From positions 7,061 through 71,060 of the forward strand of contig NZ_JBANET010000023.1 of assembly GCF_037026685.1 (NCBI RefSeq): DNA of 64,000 nucleotides, in the 5' to 3' direction. Within the stretch, counting starts at the first letter, position 1; each line of letters begins with the position of its first letter. Shown in pieces: positions 16,648 through 25,359 of this stretch. Source of the stretch: Orrella sp037026685 (GTDB taxonomy: Bacteria; Pseudomonadota; Gammaproteobacteria; Burkholderiales; Burkholderiaceae_B). The position numbers and the translations under genes are program-made. The notes under the pieces are model-generated. The model made no database searches and was not told the DNA's origin. It saw nothing but the letters and a program-made list of their open reading frames with translations.

Positions 16648-17259
16648 ATGAAACTCATAGGCTCTCTGACCAGTCCCTACGTGCGGAAGGTCCGCATCGT
16701 GATGGCAGAAAAAAAACTGGATTACCGCCTCGAGCTCGAGAACGTCTGGGCCCCCGACTCCACCATCCAGGCCACCAACCCGCTGGGCAAGGTGCCCTGC
16801 CTGGTCATGGAAGACAACGGCGCCCTGTTCGACTCGCGCGTCATCGTCGAATACCTGGACACGCTCTCGCCGGTCAGCCGGCTGATTCCGCAAACCGGCC
16901 GCGAACGCGCGGCGGTCAAGTGCTGGGAAGCCATCGCCGACGGCGTGCTCGATGCCTGCGTGCTCAGTTTCAAGGAAAGCCAGCGCCCCGAATCGCAGCG
17001 CAGCCAGGAATGGATCGACCGCCAGCAGGGCAAGGTCACCGCCGCGCTGGCGGCCATGGACAAGAGCCTGGGCGATCACGCGTTCTGCATGGGCGTGAAC
17101 TACAGCCTGGCCGACATCGCCGTCGGCTGCGCGCTGGGCTACCTGGACCTGCGCTTCGCGCAGATCGACTGGCGCGCCGGCCACGCCAACCTGGCGCGCC
17201 TGTACGCCAAGCTGTCCGCCCGCCAGTCCTTCATCGACACCGCCCCGCCCGTGGCCTGA
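16648..17259 (+). CDS. Glutathione S-transferase family protein
   Basis: 203 aa. The N-terminal thioredoxin-like half starts MKLIGSLTSPYVRKVRIVM and has the cis-proline region NPLGKVPCLVMEDN and the glutathione gamma-glutamyl contact DSRVIVEYLD. The C-terminal half is helical (NYSLADIAVGCALGYLDLR, the N-capping/hydrophobic staple region). The active-site Ser/Cys position after SLTSP is Ser-like, as in stringent-starvation or beta/zeta-type bacterial GSTs. Substrate unknown; likely cytoplasmic detoxification. The start is set by homology to the N-terminal strand; no clear ribosome site. Confidence 0.9.
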   Translation: MKLIGSLTSPYVRKVRIVMAEKKLDYRLELENVWAPDSTIQATNPLGKVPCLVMEDNGALFDSRVIVEYLDTLSPVSRLIPQTGRERAAVKCWEAIADGVLDACVLSFKESQRPESQRSQEWIDRQQGKVTAALAAMDKSLGDHAFCMGVNYSLADIAVGCALGYLDLRFAQIDWRAGHANLARLYAKLSARQSFIDTAPPVA

Positions 17260-17303
17260 CCACGAACCTGACGAGATAGCCCTACGCCAGCCTCGACCCC
17301 ATC

Positions 17304-17380
17304 GGGGCGCCGCGGAGCCGGCTGCGCCGGTCCGCCAGCGCGCCCCCCTGGGGGGAGGCGCGCAGCGCCTCGGGGGGGGC
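17304..17380. repeat. GC-rich intergenic repeat, copy B
   Basis: 77 bp, nearly the same as copy A (10957-11034) and in the same orientation. Like copy A, it lies just past the stop codon of a minus-strand gene (TauE exporter, stop at 17385). Confidence 0.8.
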
Positions 17381-17384
17381 CCTC

Positions 17385-18209
17385 CTACACCCCTGCGGCG
17401 AAGGCCACGCCGGCCTTGTACAGCATGTAGGCCGCCAGGGCGAACAGCAGGAAAGCGAACACCTTCTTGAGCGTGCCGACCGGCAGCTGGTGCGCCACCT
17501 TCGCGCCCAGCGGCGCGGTCAGCACGCTGACCACCACCAGCGCGGCCAGGGCCGGCAGGTAGATGTAGCCCAGCATGCCGGGCTGGCCGGACGTTTCGTT
17601 CAGGCCCGCGAAGATGTAGCCGACGCTGTTGGCCAGCGCGATCGGAAAACCCAGCGCCGCCGATGTCGCCACCGCGTTGTGCAGCGCCACGTTGCACCAG
17701 ACCATGAAAGGCACGGACAGGAAGCCGCCGCCCGCGCCCACCAGCCCCGAGATGAAGCCGATGCCGGCGCCAGCCGCCGAGCTGCCCGCCACGCCGGGCA
17801 TCTGGCGCGCGGCCGCCGGCTTGCGGTTGCGCAGCATGTTCATGGCCGAATAGCCCACGAACAGCGCGAAGGCCAGCGACAGCCAGGCGGTGTTCAGCGC
17901 CGCGAAGACCGCGCCTCCCGAGACCAGGCCGCCGATGATGATGCCCGGGGCCATCATGGCCACGATCTTCCAGCGCACGGCGCCCTTGCGGTGGTGCGCC
18001 CAGACGCTGGAGACGGAGGTGAACAGGATGGAGGTCATGGAGGTGGCGATGGCCGCGTGCACCACCAGGTCCAGCGGCATCTTCTGCCAGGTGAACAACA
18101 TGGTCAGGAAAGGCACCATCAGCATGCCCCCCCCTATGCCCAGCAGCCCGGCGGCAAAACCGACGGCCGCGCCCAGTATCAACAGGCAGACGATAAAGAC
18201 TGGATCCAC
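17385..18209 (-). CDS. TauE/SafE family anion exporter
   Basis: 274 aa with about eight transmembrane helices in two similar halves. Each half carries the family's Gly-rich motif: GFAAGLLGIGGGMLMVPFL near the N-terminus and GFISGLVGAGGGFLSVPFM at about residue 155. The TSUP family moves sulfite, sulfoacetate or related organic anions. The start is GTG at 18209, with AAAGGAA 8 nt upstream. It lies 106 bp downstream of mnmA on the same strand. No sulfur-metabolism gene is adjacent, so the substrate stays open. Confidence 0.9.
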   Translation of the reverse strand: MDPVFIVCLLILGAAVGFAAGLLGIGGGMLMVPFLTMLFTWQKMPLDLVVHAAIATSMTSILFTSVSSVWAHHRKGAVRWKIVAMMAPGIIIGGLVSGGAVFAALNTAWLSLAFALFVGYSAMNMLRNRKPAAARQMPGVAGSSAAGAGIGFISGLVGAGGGFLSVPFMVWCNVALHNAVATSAALGFPIALANSVGYIFAGLNETSGQPGMLGYIYLPALAALVVVSVLTAPLGAKVAHQLPVGTLKKVFAFLLFALAAYMLYKAGVAFAAGV

Positions 18210-18315
18210 GACGAAATTCCTTTAGAGAGATTTGAAAAGACAGGGATAGGAAAACTGGCGCGCGCGCCGCGGCAAGGCTGCCGGGCCCGGCCCGGCGGCG
18301 CGGGCGGCGGCGGGA

Positions 18316-19458
18316 TCAGACGATGATGCCTCCGCCCAGGCAGACTTCGCCGTCGTAGAGCACGGCCGACTGCCCGGGGGTCACGGCCCATTGGTCGTGG
18401 TCGAAATCCAGCGCGAAACGCTCGCCGGCGCCAGGGGCCAGGCGGCAGGCCGCGTCGGCCTGGCGGTAGCGCGTCTTGGCGGCATAGGCGGCCGGCGCCG
18501 GGGGCTCGCCGGCGATCCAGCTGGCGTCCTGCGCCTGCAGCGTGCGCGACAGCAGCCAAGGATGGTCATGGCCCTGCACCACGTACAGGGTGTTGGCGGC
18601 CAGGTCCTTGCGCGCCGCGTACCAGGCGTCGGCCGTGCCGTCCTCGCGCTGGCTGCCGCGCACGCCGCCGATGCCCAGGCCCTTGCGCTGGCCCAGCGTA
18701 TGGAAGGCCAGCCCGTGATGCTGGCCCAGCACCTTGCCTTCGGGCGTGCGGATCGGGCCCGGCTGCGTGGGCAGGTAGCGGTTCAGGAACTCGCGAAACG
18801 GCCGCTCGCCGATGAAGCAGATGCCGGTGGAATCCTTCTTGGCGGCGTTGGGCAGGCCGATTTCGCCGGCGATGCGCCGCACCTCGGTCTTGGGCAGCTC
18901 GCCCAGCGGAAACAGCGTGCGCGCCAGCTGCGCCTGGTTCAGGCGGTGCAGGAAATAGCTTTGGTCCTTGCTGGCATCGAGCGCCTTGAGCAGCTGGGTG
19001 CGCGGGCCGGCCGGCGTGTCCACCCGCCTGACGCGCGCATAGTGGCCCGTGGCGATCAGGTCCGCGCCCAGCCCCATGGCATGGTCCAGGAAGGCCTTGA
19101 ACTTGATCTCGGCATTGCACAGCACGTCGGGATTGGGCGTGCGGCCGGCCGAATACTCGCGCAGGAACTCGGCGAACACGCGGTCCTTGTACTCGGCGGC
19201 GAAGTTGACCGCCTCGATGTCCACCCCGACCAGGTCGGCCACGCTGGCCGCATCCAGCCAATCCTGGCGGCTGGAGCAATATTCGGAGTCGTCGTCGTCT
19301 TCCCAGTTCTTCATGAACAGGCCGACCACTTCGTAGCCCTGCTGCTTGAGCAGCCACGCCGTCACCGAGGAATCGACGCCGCCCGACATGCCCACGACGA
19401 CGCGGGCCTTTTTGCGTAGGGGCATTTTTTGCCGCCCTGCTTCCGGAAATGCTTGCAT
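18316..19458 (-). CDS. mnmA: tRNA-specific 2-thiouridylase
   Basis: 380 aa. It thiolates U34 in the wobble position of tRNA for Lys, Glu and Gln. The PP-loop VVGMSGGVDSSVTAWLL binds ATP. The two catalytic cysteines are in PDVLCNAEIKF and TGICFIGERPF, and the LGQRKGLGIGG segment is also family-typical. The start is uncertain: ATG 19458 gives 380 aa, ATG 19425 gives 369 aa starting MPLRKKARVVV, and neither has a good ribosome site. The LysR gene ends 12 bp upstream on the same strand. Confidence 0.96.
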   Translation of the reverse strand: MQAFPEAGRQKMPLRKKARVVVGMSGGVDSSVTAWLLKQQGYEVVGLFMKNWEDDDDSEYCSSRQDWLDAASVADLVGVDIEAVNFAAEYKDRVFAEFLREYSAGRTPNPDVLCNAEIKFKAFLDHAMGLGADLIATGHYARVRRVDTPAGPRTQLLKALDASKDQSYFLHRLNQAQLARTLFPLGELPKTEVRRIAGEIGLPNAAKKDSTGICFIGERPFREFLNRYLPTQPGPIRTPEGKVLGQHHGLAFHTLGQRKGLGIGGVRGSQREDGTADAWYAARKDLAANTLYVVQGHDHPWLLSRTLQAQDASWIAGEPPAPAAYAAKTRYRQADAACRLAPGAGERFALDFDHDQWAVTPGQSAVLYDGEVCLGGGIIV

Positions 19459-19470
19459 AGTGCGGCTATT

Positions 19471-20382
19471 TTAGGCGGGATCGCCGGCCGGGGCCGCGCG
19501 CTCGTGCGCGACGGCCTCGAGCAGCCAGGCGCGAAACGCCTCCAGGGCGGGCAATCCGGCCTTGTATTCGGGATAGCAAAGGTAATAGCCGCGGCTGGAC
19601 AGGATGGGCAGGCGCAAGGCGGTGGCCAGCTTGCCGTCGCGCATTTCCTCCTCGACCAGGCACGAGGGGATGAGGGCGATGCCAAGACCGGCGATCGCCG
19701 CGTGCGTCAGCAGGGAATACTGGTCGAAGCAGGCGCCCTCGCGGCTGCGCGGCGTATCGATGCCGGCTTCGCGGAACCACTCCGGCCAGGCCTGCAAGGC
19801 GCTGGTGTGGTGCAGCAGGGGATGGCGCAGCAGGTCCTGCGGGCGGGCGCACTGCTCGGCCAGGCGCGGATGGCAGACCGGCAGCACTTCGCGCCCGACG
19901 ATGTAGTCCGAGAAGCTGCCCGGCCAGTCGCCGCTGCCGAAACGTATGGCGGCATCGAGCTCCGGCCAGGAAAAATCGTAGCCCTGCTGATGCGGCAGGA
20001 ATTCGACGTGTATGTCCGGGCGCCGCTGCTTGAAGGCCGGCAGCCGCGGGATCAGCCAGCGCGCGCCGAAGGTGGGCATGGCCGTCAGGTGCAGCGTGCC
20101 GCCCAGCTCCTGCCTGGCGATCAGCGCCAGCGAGGCCGCCTCGATCTGGCGCAGGCCCGGGCCGATCTTGTTCAGATAGCCCCGCCCGGCATCGGTCAGC
20201 GTCAACCCGTGCCGGCCGCGCACGAAAAGGCTGACGCCCAGGAATGTCTCCAGGCTCTTGATCTGCTTGCTGACCGCGCCCTGGGTTACGCACAGCTGTT
20301 CGGCCGCGCGGGTGAAGCTGCCATGCCTGGCCGTCGCCTCGAAGGCCAGCAGGTCGGTGGTGGAAGGACAGAAACGACGCAT
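19471..20382 (-). CDS. LysR-family transcriptional regulator (GcvA-like)
   Basis: 303 aa. The winged helix-turn-helix at residues 8-65 (LLAFEATARHGSFTRAAEQL, TQGAVSKQIKSLE) and the effector domain (LHLTAMPTFGARWLIPRLPAF, DAAIRFGSGDWPG) follow the GcvA/DSD-activator branch. It diverges from the Bug receptor gene at 20539, and a T-N11-A palindrome (20421-20435) lies in the shared 156-bp region. It probably controls the Bug/formylglutamase/amidase genes and itself. Its stop is 12 bp from mnmA, so read-through into mnmA is possible. Confidence 0.93.
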   Translation of the reverse strand: MRRFCPSTTDLLAFEATARHGSFTRAAEQLCVTQGAVSKQIKSLETFLGVSLFVRGRHGLTLTDAGRGYLNKIGPGLRQIEAASLALIARQELGGTLHLTAMPTFGARWLIPRLPAFKQRRPDIHVEFLPHQQGYDFSWPELDAAIRFGSGDWPGSFSDYIVGREVLPVCHPRLAEQCARPQDLLRHPLLHHTSALQAWPEWFREAGIDTPRSREGACFDQYSLLTHAAIAGLGIALIPSCLVEEEMRDGKLATALRLPILSSRGYYLCYPEYKAGLPALEAFRAWLLEAVAHERAAPAGDPA

Positions 20383-20420
20383 CTCGCCGCACAGGGATAG
20401 GGGAAAACCCCGACTATAGC

Positions 20421-20435
20421 ATTACCAAATGGAAT
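20421..20435. promoter_or_regulatory. LysR-type T-N11-A operator candidate
   Basis: ATTACCAAATGGAAT is a partly symmetric T-N11-A motif in the divergent region between the LysR gene and the Bug receptor gene, the expected place for a LysR site. Confidence 0.45.
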
Positions 20436-20538
20436 ACCTGATTGAGCATCTTTCGTTTGCACGATGGCCCGGTCCCGGCCAAGAATGGCGGCATGGACCA
20501 TCCGGTCCGCTTTCCAGTCACCTCAAAAGGGGAAACCA

Positions 20539-21519
20539 ATGCAATCCCGTCAATGGCTTCTGAAACTATGCGTGGCCGGCAGCGCCGCGCTCGCTTGTGT
20601 GGCCGGCGCCCAGGCCGCCGAGTATCCCACCCGCCCGATCACCATGATCGTGCCCTTCCCCGCCGGCGGCACCACTGACGTGCTGGGCCGCCTGGTGGCC
20701 GAACGCCTGGGCGCCGAGCTCAAGCAGACCATCGTGGTCGAGAACCGCGGCGGCGCCGGCGGCTCGATCGGCAGCGCGGCCATCGCCAACGCCAAGCCCG
20801 ACGGCTACACCATCGGCGTGGCCACGGTCAGCACCCACGGCATCAACCCGGCCGTCTACAAGAACCTGCCCTTCGACGCCCAGAAGGACTTCACCCCCAT
20901 CACCGCCCTGGCCGCCGTGCCCAACATCATGGCGATCCATCCCAAGGTGCCGGCGCAGAACATGGCCGAGTTCATCGAACTGGCCAAGAAGGAACCCGGC
21001 AAGCTGAGCTATGCCTCGGCCGGCAACGGCTCGGTCTCGCACATGATGGGCGAGCTGTTCAAGATGGCCTCGGAAACCGACCTGCTGCACGTGCCCTACC
21101 GCGGCGTGGGCCCGGCCCTGAACGACACGCTGGCCGGCCAGGTGGACGTGCTGTTCGACAACCTGCCTTCCACCCTGCCCCATGCCCAGAGCGGCAAGCT
21201 GCGCGCCCTGGCGGTGGCCGCCCCGGAACGCACGCCCACCCTGCCCGACGTGCCCACCTTCGCCGAGGTCGGCCTGCAGGCCGTCAACGATCCTTCCTGG
21301 TTCGGCCTGGTGGCCCCGGCGGGCCTGCCCGCGCCGGTGCTCGAGGCCTTGTCCAAGGCCACCATCGCGGCCCTGGCCAGCCCCGAGCTGAAGGAGCGCC
21401 TGGCCTCGCTGGGCGCCACGCCCGTGGGCAACACCCCGGAAGAGTTCGCCGCGCAGATCAAGGAAACGATCGAGCGCAACGCGCGCATCGCCCAGGAAGC
21501 CAACGTCAAGATCGACTAA
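20539..21519 (+). CDS. Bug-family periplasmic solute-binding protein (tripartite tricarboxylate receptor type)
   Basis: 326 aa. Signal peptide of 26 residues (LCVAGSAALACVAGAQAAEYP). The mature part starts with the typical YPTRPITMIVPFPAGGTTDVLGR and has the ligand-loop motif NRGGAGGSIGSAAIA and, later, YRGVGPALNDTLAGQVD. Bug proteins bind carboxylates, amino acids or related small molecules. No TctA/TctB membrane genes are nearby, so it may feed a distant permease or act as a sensor. The ATG at 20539 is preceded by AAAAGGGGAA. Downstream, in the same direction, lie a formylglutamase and a carbamoylase, suggesting an N-substituted amino acid ligand. Confidence 0.93.
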   Translation: MQSRQWLLKLCVAGSAALACVAGAQAAEYPTRPITMIVPFPAGGTTDVLGRLVAERLGAELKQTIVVENRGGAGGSIGSAAIANAKPDGYTIGVATVSTHGINPAVYKNLPFDAQKDFTPITALAAVPNIMAIHPKVPAQNMAEFIELAKKEPGKLSYASAGNGSVSHMMGELFKMASETDLLHVPYRGVGPALNDTLAGQVDVLFDNLPSTLPHAQSGKLRALAVAAPERTPTLPDVPTFAEVGLQAVNDPSWFGLVAPAGLPAPVLEALSKATIAALASPELKERLASLGATPVGNTPEEFAAQIKETIERNARIAQEANVKID

Positions 21520-21527
21520 GCCGCCTG

Positions 21528-21546
21528 GCCCGGCGCCATGCCGGGC
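21528..21546 (+). terminator. GC hairpin after the Bug gene
   Basis: GCCCGGC, loop GCCAT, GCCGGGC: 7-bp stem just after the stop, without a T-run. It may reduce read-through or protect the mRNA end. Confidence 0.3.
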
Positions 21547-21636
21547 GCCGCCGCCCTCCCGGGGCGCGCGGCGCGGCCCATTCCCAACCGGCGCGCCGCG
21601 CGCGCCGGCGCTCCACCCCCGCCGTATCACCCCCTT

Positions 21637-22512
21637 ATGCGATCCCATACCCAACCCCTGTCATACCGGCTCATCGTTCCCAACGGCTATCCCGAATCGC
21701 CCGATGCGCTGCCGCTGGTCCTGGACTCCCCGCACAGCGGCACCGACTATCCGCCCGACTTCGCGCCGGCGGTGGCCCACGGCGTGCTGCGCACGGCCGA
21801 AGACACCTGGGTGGCGGACTTGTGGGACGGCGCGCTGGAACAGGGCGTGCCCATGCTGGCCGCCCGCTTTCCCCGCAGCTATATCGACGCGAACCGCGCC
21901 TGCGAGGAGATCGACCCGCAGCTGCTGGACCAGCCCTGGCCCACGCCCCTGCCCGACAGCGCCAAGGTGCGCCTGGGCAAGGGCCTGATCTGGCGCATGC
22001 TCGATGACGGCACGCCGCTTTACGACCGCAAGCTGTCCCACGAGGAAGTGCATCACCGCATCCAGGCCTGCTGGCAGCCCTACCATCGCGCGCTGGACGA
22101 GCTGCTGTCGGCCGCCCAGGCGCGCTTCGGCAAGGTCTGGCACATCAACTGCCACTCCATGCCCAGCGTGGCCGGCGCCTACGCCACCGACAAGCCCGGC
22201 CTGGTGCATCCCGATTTCGTGCTGGGCGACCGGGACGGCAGCACCAGCGATCCGGCCTTTCGCGAAATGGTGGCCCAATGGCTGCGCGCACGCGGCTACG
22301 AGGTCGGCGTGAACGACCCGTACAAGGGCGTGGAGATCGTGCGCCGGGCCGGCAATCCGGCCGCGGGCCGCCACAGCCTGCAGCTGGAGATCAACCGCAA
22401 GCTGTACATGGACGAGACCACGCTGCGTCCGAACGAAGGCTACGCCAGGCTGCGCGAGGACCTGCGCCTGCTGGTGGCCGCCATCGGCCAATGGACGCGG
22501 GAACAGCTTTGA
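21637..22512 (+). CDS. N-formylglutamate amidohydrolase family protein
   Basis: 291 aa from the ATG at 21637; an in-frame GC-rich extension to 21538 looks non-coding. The FGase family hydrolyses N-formylglutamate to formate and glutamate, the last step of one histidine pathway, or acts on similar N-acyl amino acids. Visible family motifs are LVLDSPHSGTDYPPDF, FPRSYIDANRACEEID, WHINCHSMPS (probable metal-binding His) and NDPYKGVEIVRR, with LQLEINRKLYMDE near the end. No other hut gene is present, so a role with the adjacent amidase is more likely than histidine breakdown. Its 3' end overlaps the amidase start. Confidence 0.9.
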   Translation: MRSHTQPLSYRLIVPNGYPESPDALPLVLDSPHSGTDYPPDFAPAVAHGVLRTAEDTWVADLWDGALEQGVPMLAARFPRSYIDANRACEEIDPQLLDQPWPTPLPDSAKVRLGKGLIWRMLDDGTPLYDRKLSHEEVHHRIQACWQPYHRALDELLSAAQARFGKVWHINCHSMPSVAGAYATDKPGLVHPDFVLGDRDGSTSDPAFREMVAQWLRARGYEVGVNDPYKGVEIVRRAGNPAAGRHSLQLEINRKLYMDETTLRPNEGYARLREDLRLLVAAIGQWTREQL

Positions 22513-23795
22513 ACCGGCCCGGCGAGCAAGCGACGAGCGATGCGCCGCCCTTGGCCATCGATGCCGGGCGGCTATGGCAGCGCGTGCAGGCGCTGGCCCG
22601 CTACACCGAGCCGCAGCGCCCCTGGACGCGCCGGGCCTTCGGCGAGCTGCATGCCCGCTCGCGCCAGTGGCTGCGCGAGCAGATGGTCCAGGCCGGGCTG
22701 TCCGTGACCCTGGATGCGGCCGGCAACCTGATCGGCCGGCGCGCCGGGCGCCAGCCGGCGCTGCCGCCGCTGATGACCGGCTCGCACTGCGATACCGTGG
22801 TCGAGGGCGGGCGCTTTGACGGCATCATCGGCGTGCTGGCCGGCATCGAGATCGCCCATGCCTTGAACGAACAGGGCCGCCAGCTCGAGCACCCGCTGGA
22901 AGTCGTGGATTTCCTGTCCGAGGAGCCCAGCGACTACGGCATTTCCTGCGTCGGCAGCCGCGGCATGGCCGGCGTGCTCACGCCCGACATGCTTGCCTGC
23001 GCGCGGCCCGACGGCGAGACCCTGGCCCAAGGCCTGGCGCGCTGCGGCGGGGACCCCTCGCAGCTGCCGGCCGCCGCGCGCGCGCCCGGCAGCATCGCCG
23101 CGTTCGTGGAACTGCACATCGAGCAAGGCCCCGTGCTGGAGCAGCGCGGCATCCCCATCGGCGTGGTCAGCCATATCGTCGGCATCCGCCGCGTGGCGCT
23201 GGCGGTCCAGGGCCGGCCCGATCACGCCGGCACCACCCCCATGACGCTGCGCCGCGACGCCCTGGTGGCCGCCGCCCGCATCATCGACGGGACCTATACG
23301 CTGGCCGGCGAGCTCAGCGGCCAGCCCCACTACGTGGTGGCCACCGTCGGGCGCATCGAGGCCGCGCCCAACGTGCCCAACGCGGTGCCCGGGCACGTCG
23401 AACTGGTGCTGGAGATACGCAGCGACGACGACGGCGTGCTGGAGACCTTCCCCGACCGGCTGCTGCAGCGCGTGCAGGCGGGCGTGGCCGCCACCGGCAG
23501 CACCGTCTCGCGGCGCGAACTCAGCCGCTCCTCGCCCACCGCCTGCGATGCCCGCGTGATGCGGGCCGTGCAGGCCGGCGCGCAGAAGCTGGGCTACGAA
23601 CACCTGGTCCTGCCCAGCGGCGCGGGCCACGACGCCGCCTACCTGGCCCGGCTGGGGCCGGCGGGCATGGTGTTCGTTCCCTGCCTGCAAGGCCGCAGCC
23701 ATTGCCCCGAAGAAAGCATCACGCCGGCCCAGCTGCACGACGGCACCCGCGTGCTTGCGCAAGCGCTGCTCGAACTGGATGCGGCCGGCCGCTGA
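22491..23795 (+). CDS. Zn-dependent hydantoinase/N-carbamoylase family amidase
   Basis: 434 aa from the ATG at 22491 (a TTG at 22509 is an alternative). It belongs to the M20-related amidase/hydantoinase/carbamoylase family: metal-binding MTGSHCDTVVEGGRFDGIIGVLAG, the bridging SEEPSDYGISCVGSRGMAG, VELHIEQGPVLE, and the dimerisation-domain segment GRPDHAGTTPMTLRRDAL. The C-terminal GAGHDAAYLARL and SHCPEES complete the site. Members hydrolyse N-carbamoyl amino acids, allantoate or ureido acids. It overlaps the formylglutamase gene by 22 bp, so the two are coupled and should act on related N-substituted amino acids delivered by the Bug protein. Confidence 0.92.
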   Translation: MDAGTALNRPGEQATSDAPPLAIDAGRLWQRVQALARYTEPQRPWTRRAFGELHARSRQWLREQMVQAGLSVTLDAAGNLIGRRAGRQPALPPLMTGSHCDTVVEGGRFDGIIGVLAGIEIAHALNEQGRQLEHPLEVVDFLSEEPSDYGISCVGSRGMAGVLTPDMLACARPDGETLAQGLARCGGDPSQLPAAARAPGSIAAFVELHIEQGPVLEQRGIPIGVVSHIVGIRRVALAVQGRPDHAGTTPMTLRRDALVAAARIIDGTYTLAGELSGQPHYVVATVGRIEAAPNVPNAVPGHVELVLEIRSDDDGVLETFPDRLLQRVQAGVAATGSTVSRRELSRSSPTACDARVMRAVQAGAQKLGYEHLVLPSGAGHDAAYLARLGPAGMVFVPCLQGRSHCPEESITPAQLHDGTRVLAQALLELDAAGR

Positions 23796-23898
23796 GCCGG
23801 CCCCCTCTTACGCCCTGCTCCCCGTCTTGGTATAACTGGGCACCGCCGCCCAGATCAGAACAAGCCACACCGCGGCACCCAGACAGTGAGGAGACCCC

Positions 23899-25017
23899 AT
23901 GCGCATAGGCATCCCGCGCGAATCCCGGGAGGGGGAGACGCGCGTCGCGATCGTTCCCGATACCGTCCGCAAGTACCTGGCCGCCGGCCATGAAGTCCGG
24001 ATACAGGCCGGCGCCGGAGAGGCCGCCCGCTATCCCGACCAGGACTACGCGCAGGCGGGCGCGGCCATCGTCCCGGCCGGGGACGCCTGGCAGGCCGACC
24101 TGGTCCTGAAGGTGCGCGCCCCGCAGGCCGACGAACTCGCGCGGCTGGGGCCGGGCACGGTACTGGCGGGCATGCTCGATCCCTACGACACGGCCGCGCT
24201 GGCATCGCTGGCGGCCACCGGGGCCACCTGCTTCGCGCTGGAGCGGGCGCCGCGCATCACCCGCGCGCAAAGCCTGGACGTGCTGTCCTCGCAGGCCAGC
24301 CTGGCGGGCTACAAGGCCGTGCTGCTGGCGGCCAGCCACTACGGACGCATCCTGCCGATGATGATGACCGCGGCCGGCACGCTCAAGGCCGCGCGCGTGG
24401 TGGTCCTGGGCGCGGGCGTGGCCGGGCTGCAGGCGATCGCCACGGCCAGGCGGCTGGGCGCGGTGGTCGAGGCCTCGGACGTGCGCCCGGCGGCCCGCGA
24501 ACAGATCGAGTCGCTGGGCGCGCGCTTCATCGACGTGCCCTTCGAGACCGACGAGGAGCGCGAGATCGCCCAGGGCGCCGGCGGCTACGCGCGGCCCATG
24601 CCGCCCGCCTGGATGGCGCGCCAGGCCGCGCGCGTGGCCGAGCGCTGCGCCCAGGCCGACATCGTCATCACCACCGCATTGATTCCCGGCCGGCCGGCGC
24701 CGGTGCTGGTGACCGAAGAGACGGTGCGAGCCATGCGGCCCGGCTCGGTGATCGTGGACCTGGCCGCCGAGCGCGGCGGCAACTGCGCCTTGTCCGAGCC
24801 GGGCCGCATCGCCGAGAAGCACGGGGTGGTCCTGGTGGGGCTGACCAACCTGCCCGCGCTGCTGGCCACCGACGCCTCGGCGCTCTACGCCCGGAACCTG
24901 CTGGAGTTCACCGGCCTGGTCACCGACAAGCAAGGCGCGCTGGCCATCCGGCGCGAAGACGAAATCGTCGCGGCCTGCCTGGTCTGCGAAAACAGCAGCA
25001 TCGTGCACAAGGGCTGA
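23899..25017 (+). CDS. pntAA: NAD(P) transhydrogenase alpha-1 subunit (dI, NAD-binding)
   Basis: 372 aa. Soluble NAD(H)-binding domain I of the proton-translocating transhydrogenase, which uses the proton gradient to make NADPH from NADH. It starts MRIGIPRESREGETRVA, as in the alanine dehydrogenase/PntA family. The Rossmann motif VVVLGAGVAGLQAIATARRLG is at about residue 170, followed by the acidic strand end VVEASDVRP. The three-gene layout (alpha-1, alpha-2, beta) is that of Rhodospirillum rather than E. coli, where alpha is fused. Ribosome site GAGGAG lies 8 nt before the ATG. Next gene starts 4 bp after the stop. Confidence 0.95.
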   Translation: MRIGIPRESREGETRVAIVPDTVRKYLAAGHEVRIQAGAGEAARYPDQDYAQAGAAIVPAGDAWQADLVLKVRAPQADELARLGPGTVLAGMLDPYDTAALASLAATGATCFALERAPRITRAQSLDVLSSQASLAGYKAVLLAASHYGRILPMMMTAAGTLKAARVVVLGAGVAGLQAIATARRLGAVVEASDVRPAAREQIESLGARFIDVPFETDEEREIAQGAGGYARPMPPAWMARQAARVAERCAQADIVITTALIPGRPAPVLVTEETVRAMRPGSVIVDLAAERGGNCALSEPGRIAEKHGVVLVGLTNLPALLATDASALYARNLLEFTGLVTDKQGALAIRREDEIVAACLVCENSSIVHKG

Positions 25018-25020
25018 ACC

Positions 25021-25359
25021 ATGGACGCCATCGATCCCACCCTCATCAACCTCATCATCTTCGTGCTGGCCATCTACGTGGGCTACCACGTGGTCTGGAA
25101 CGTCACGCCGGCCCTGCACACGCCGCTGATGGCCGTGACCAACGCGATCTCGGCCATCGTCATCGTCGGGGCCATGCTGGCCGCGGCCCTGACCGATACC
25201 CCGCTGGCGCGCGGCATGGGCGTGCTTGCCGTGGCGCTGGCCGCCGTCAACGTGTTCGGCGGCTTCCTGGTCACCCGCCGCATGCTGGAGATGTTCCGCA
25301 AGAAGCCGCGCCCGCCGGCAGGCGGCCAGCCGGCCGGCAAGCAGGAGGCGCAACGATGA
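25021..25359 (+). CDS. pntAB: NAD(P) transhydrogenase alpha-2 subunit (membrane)
   Basis: 112 aa with three to four hydrophobic helices (INLIIFVLAIYVGYHVVW, LMAVTNAISAIVIVGAML, GVLAVALAAVNVFGGFLV) and a basic, Pro-rich tail. PNTALHTPLMAVTNAISA-type sequence is the conserved dIIa helix of transhydrogenase. It forms the proton channel with PntB. Its end overlaps pntB by ATGA. Confidence 0.95.
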   Translation: MDAIDPTLINLIIFVLAIYVGYHVVWNVTPALHTPLMAVTNAISAIVIVGAMLAAALTDTPLARGMGVLAVALAAVNVFGGFLVTRRMLEMFRKKPRPPAGGQPAGKQEAQR

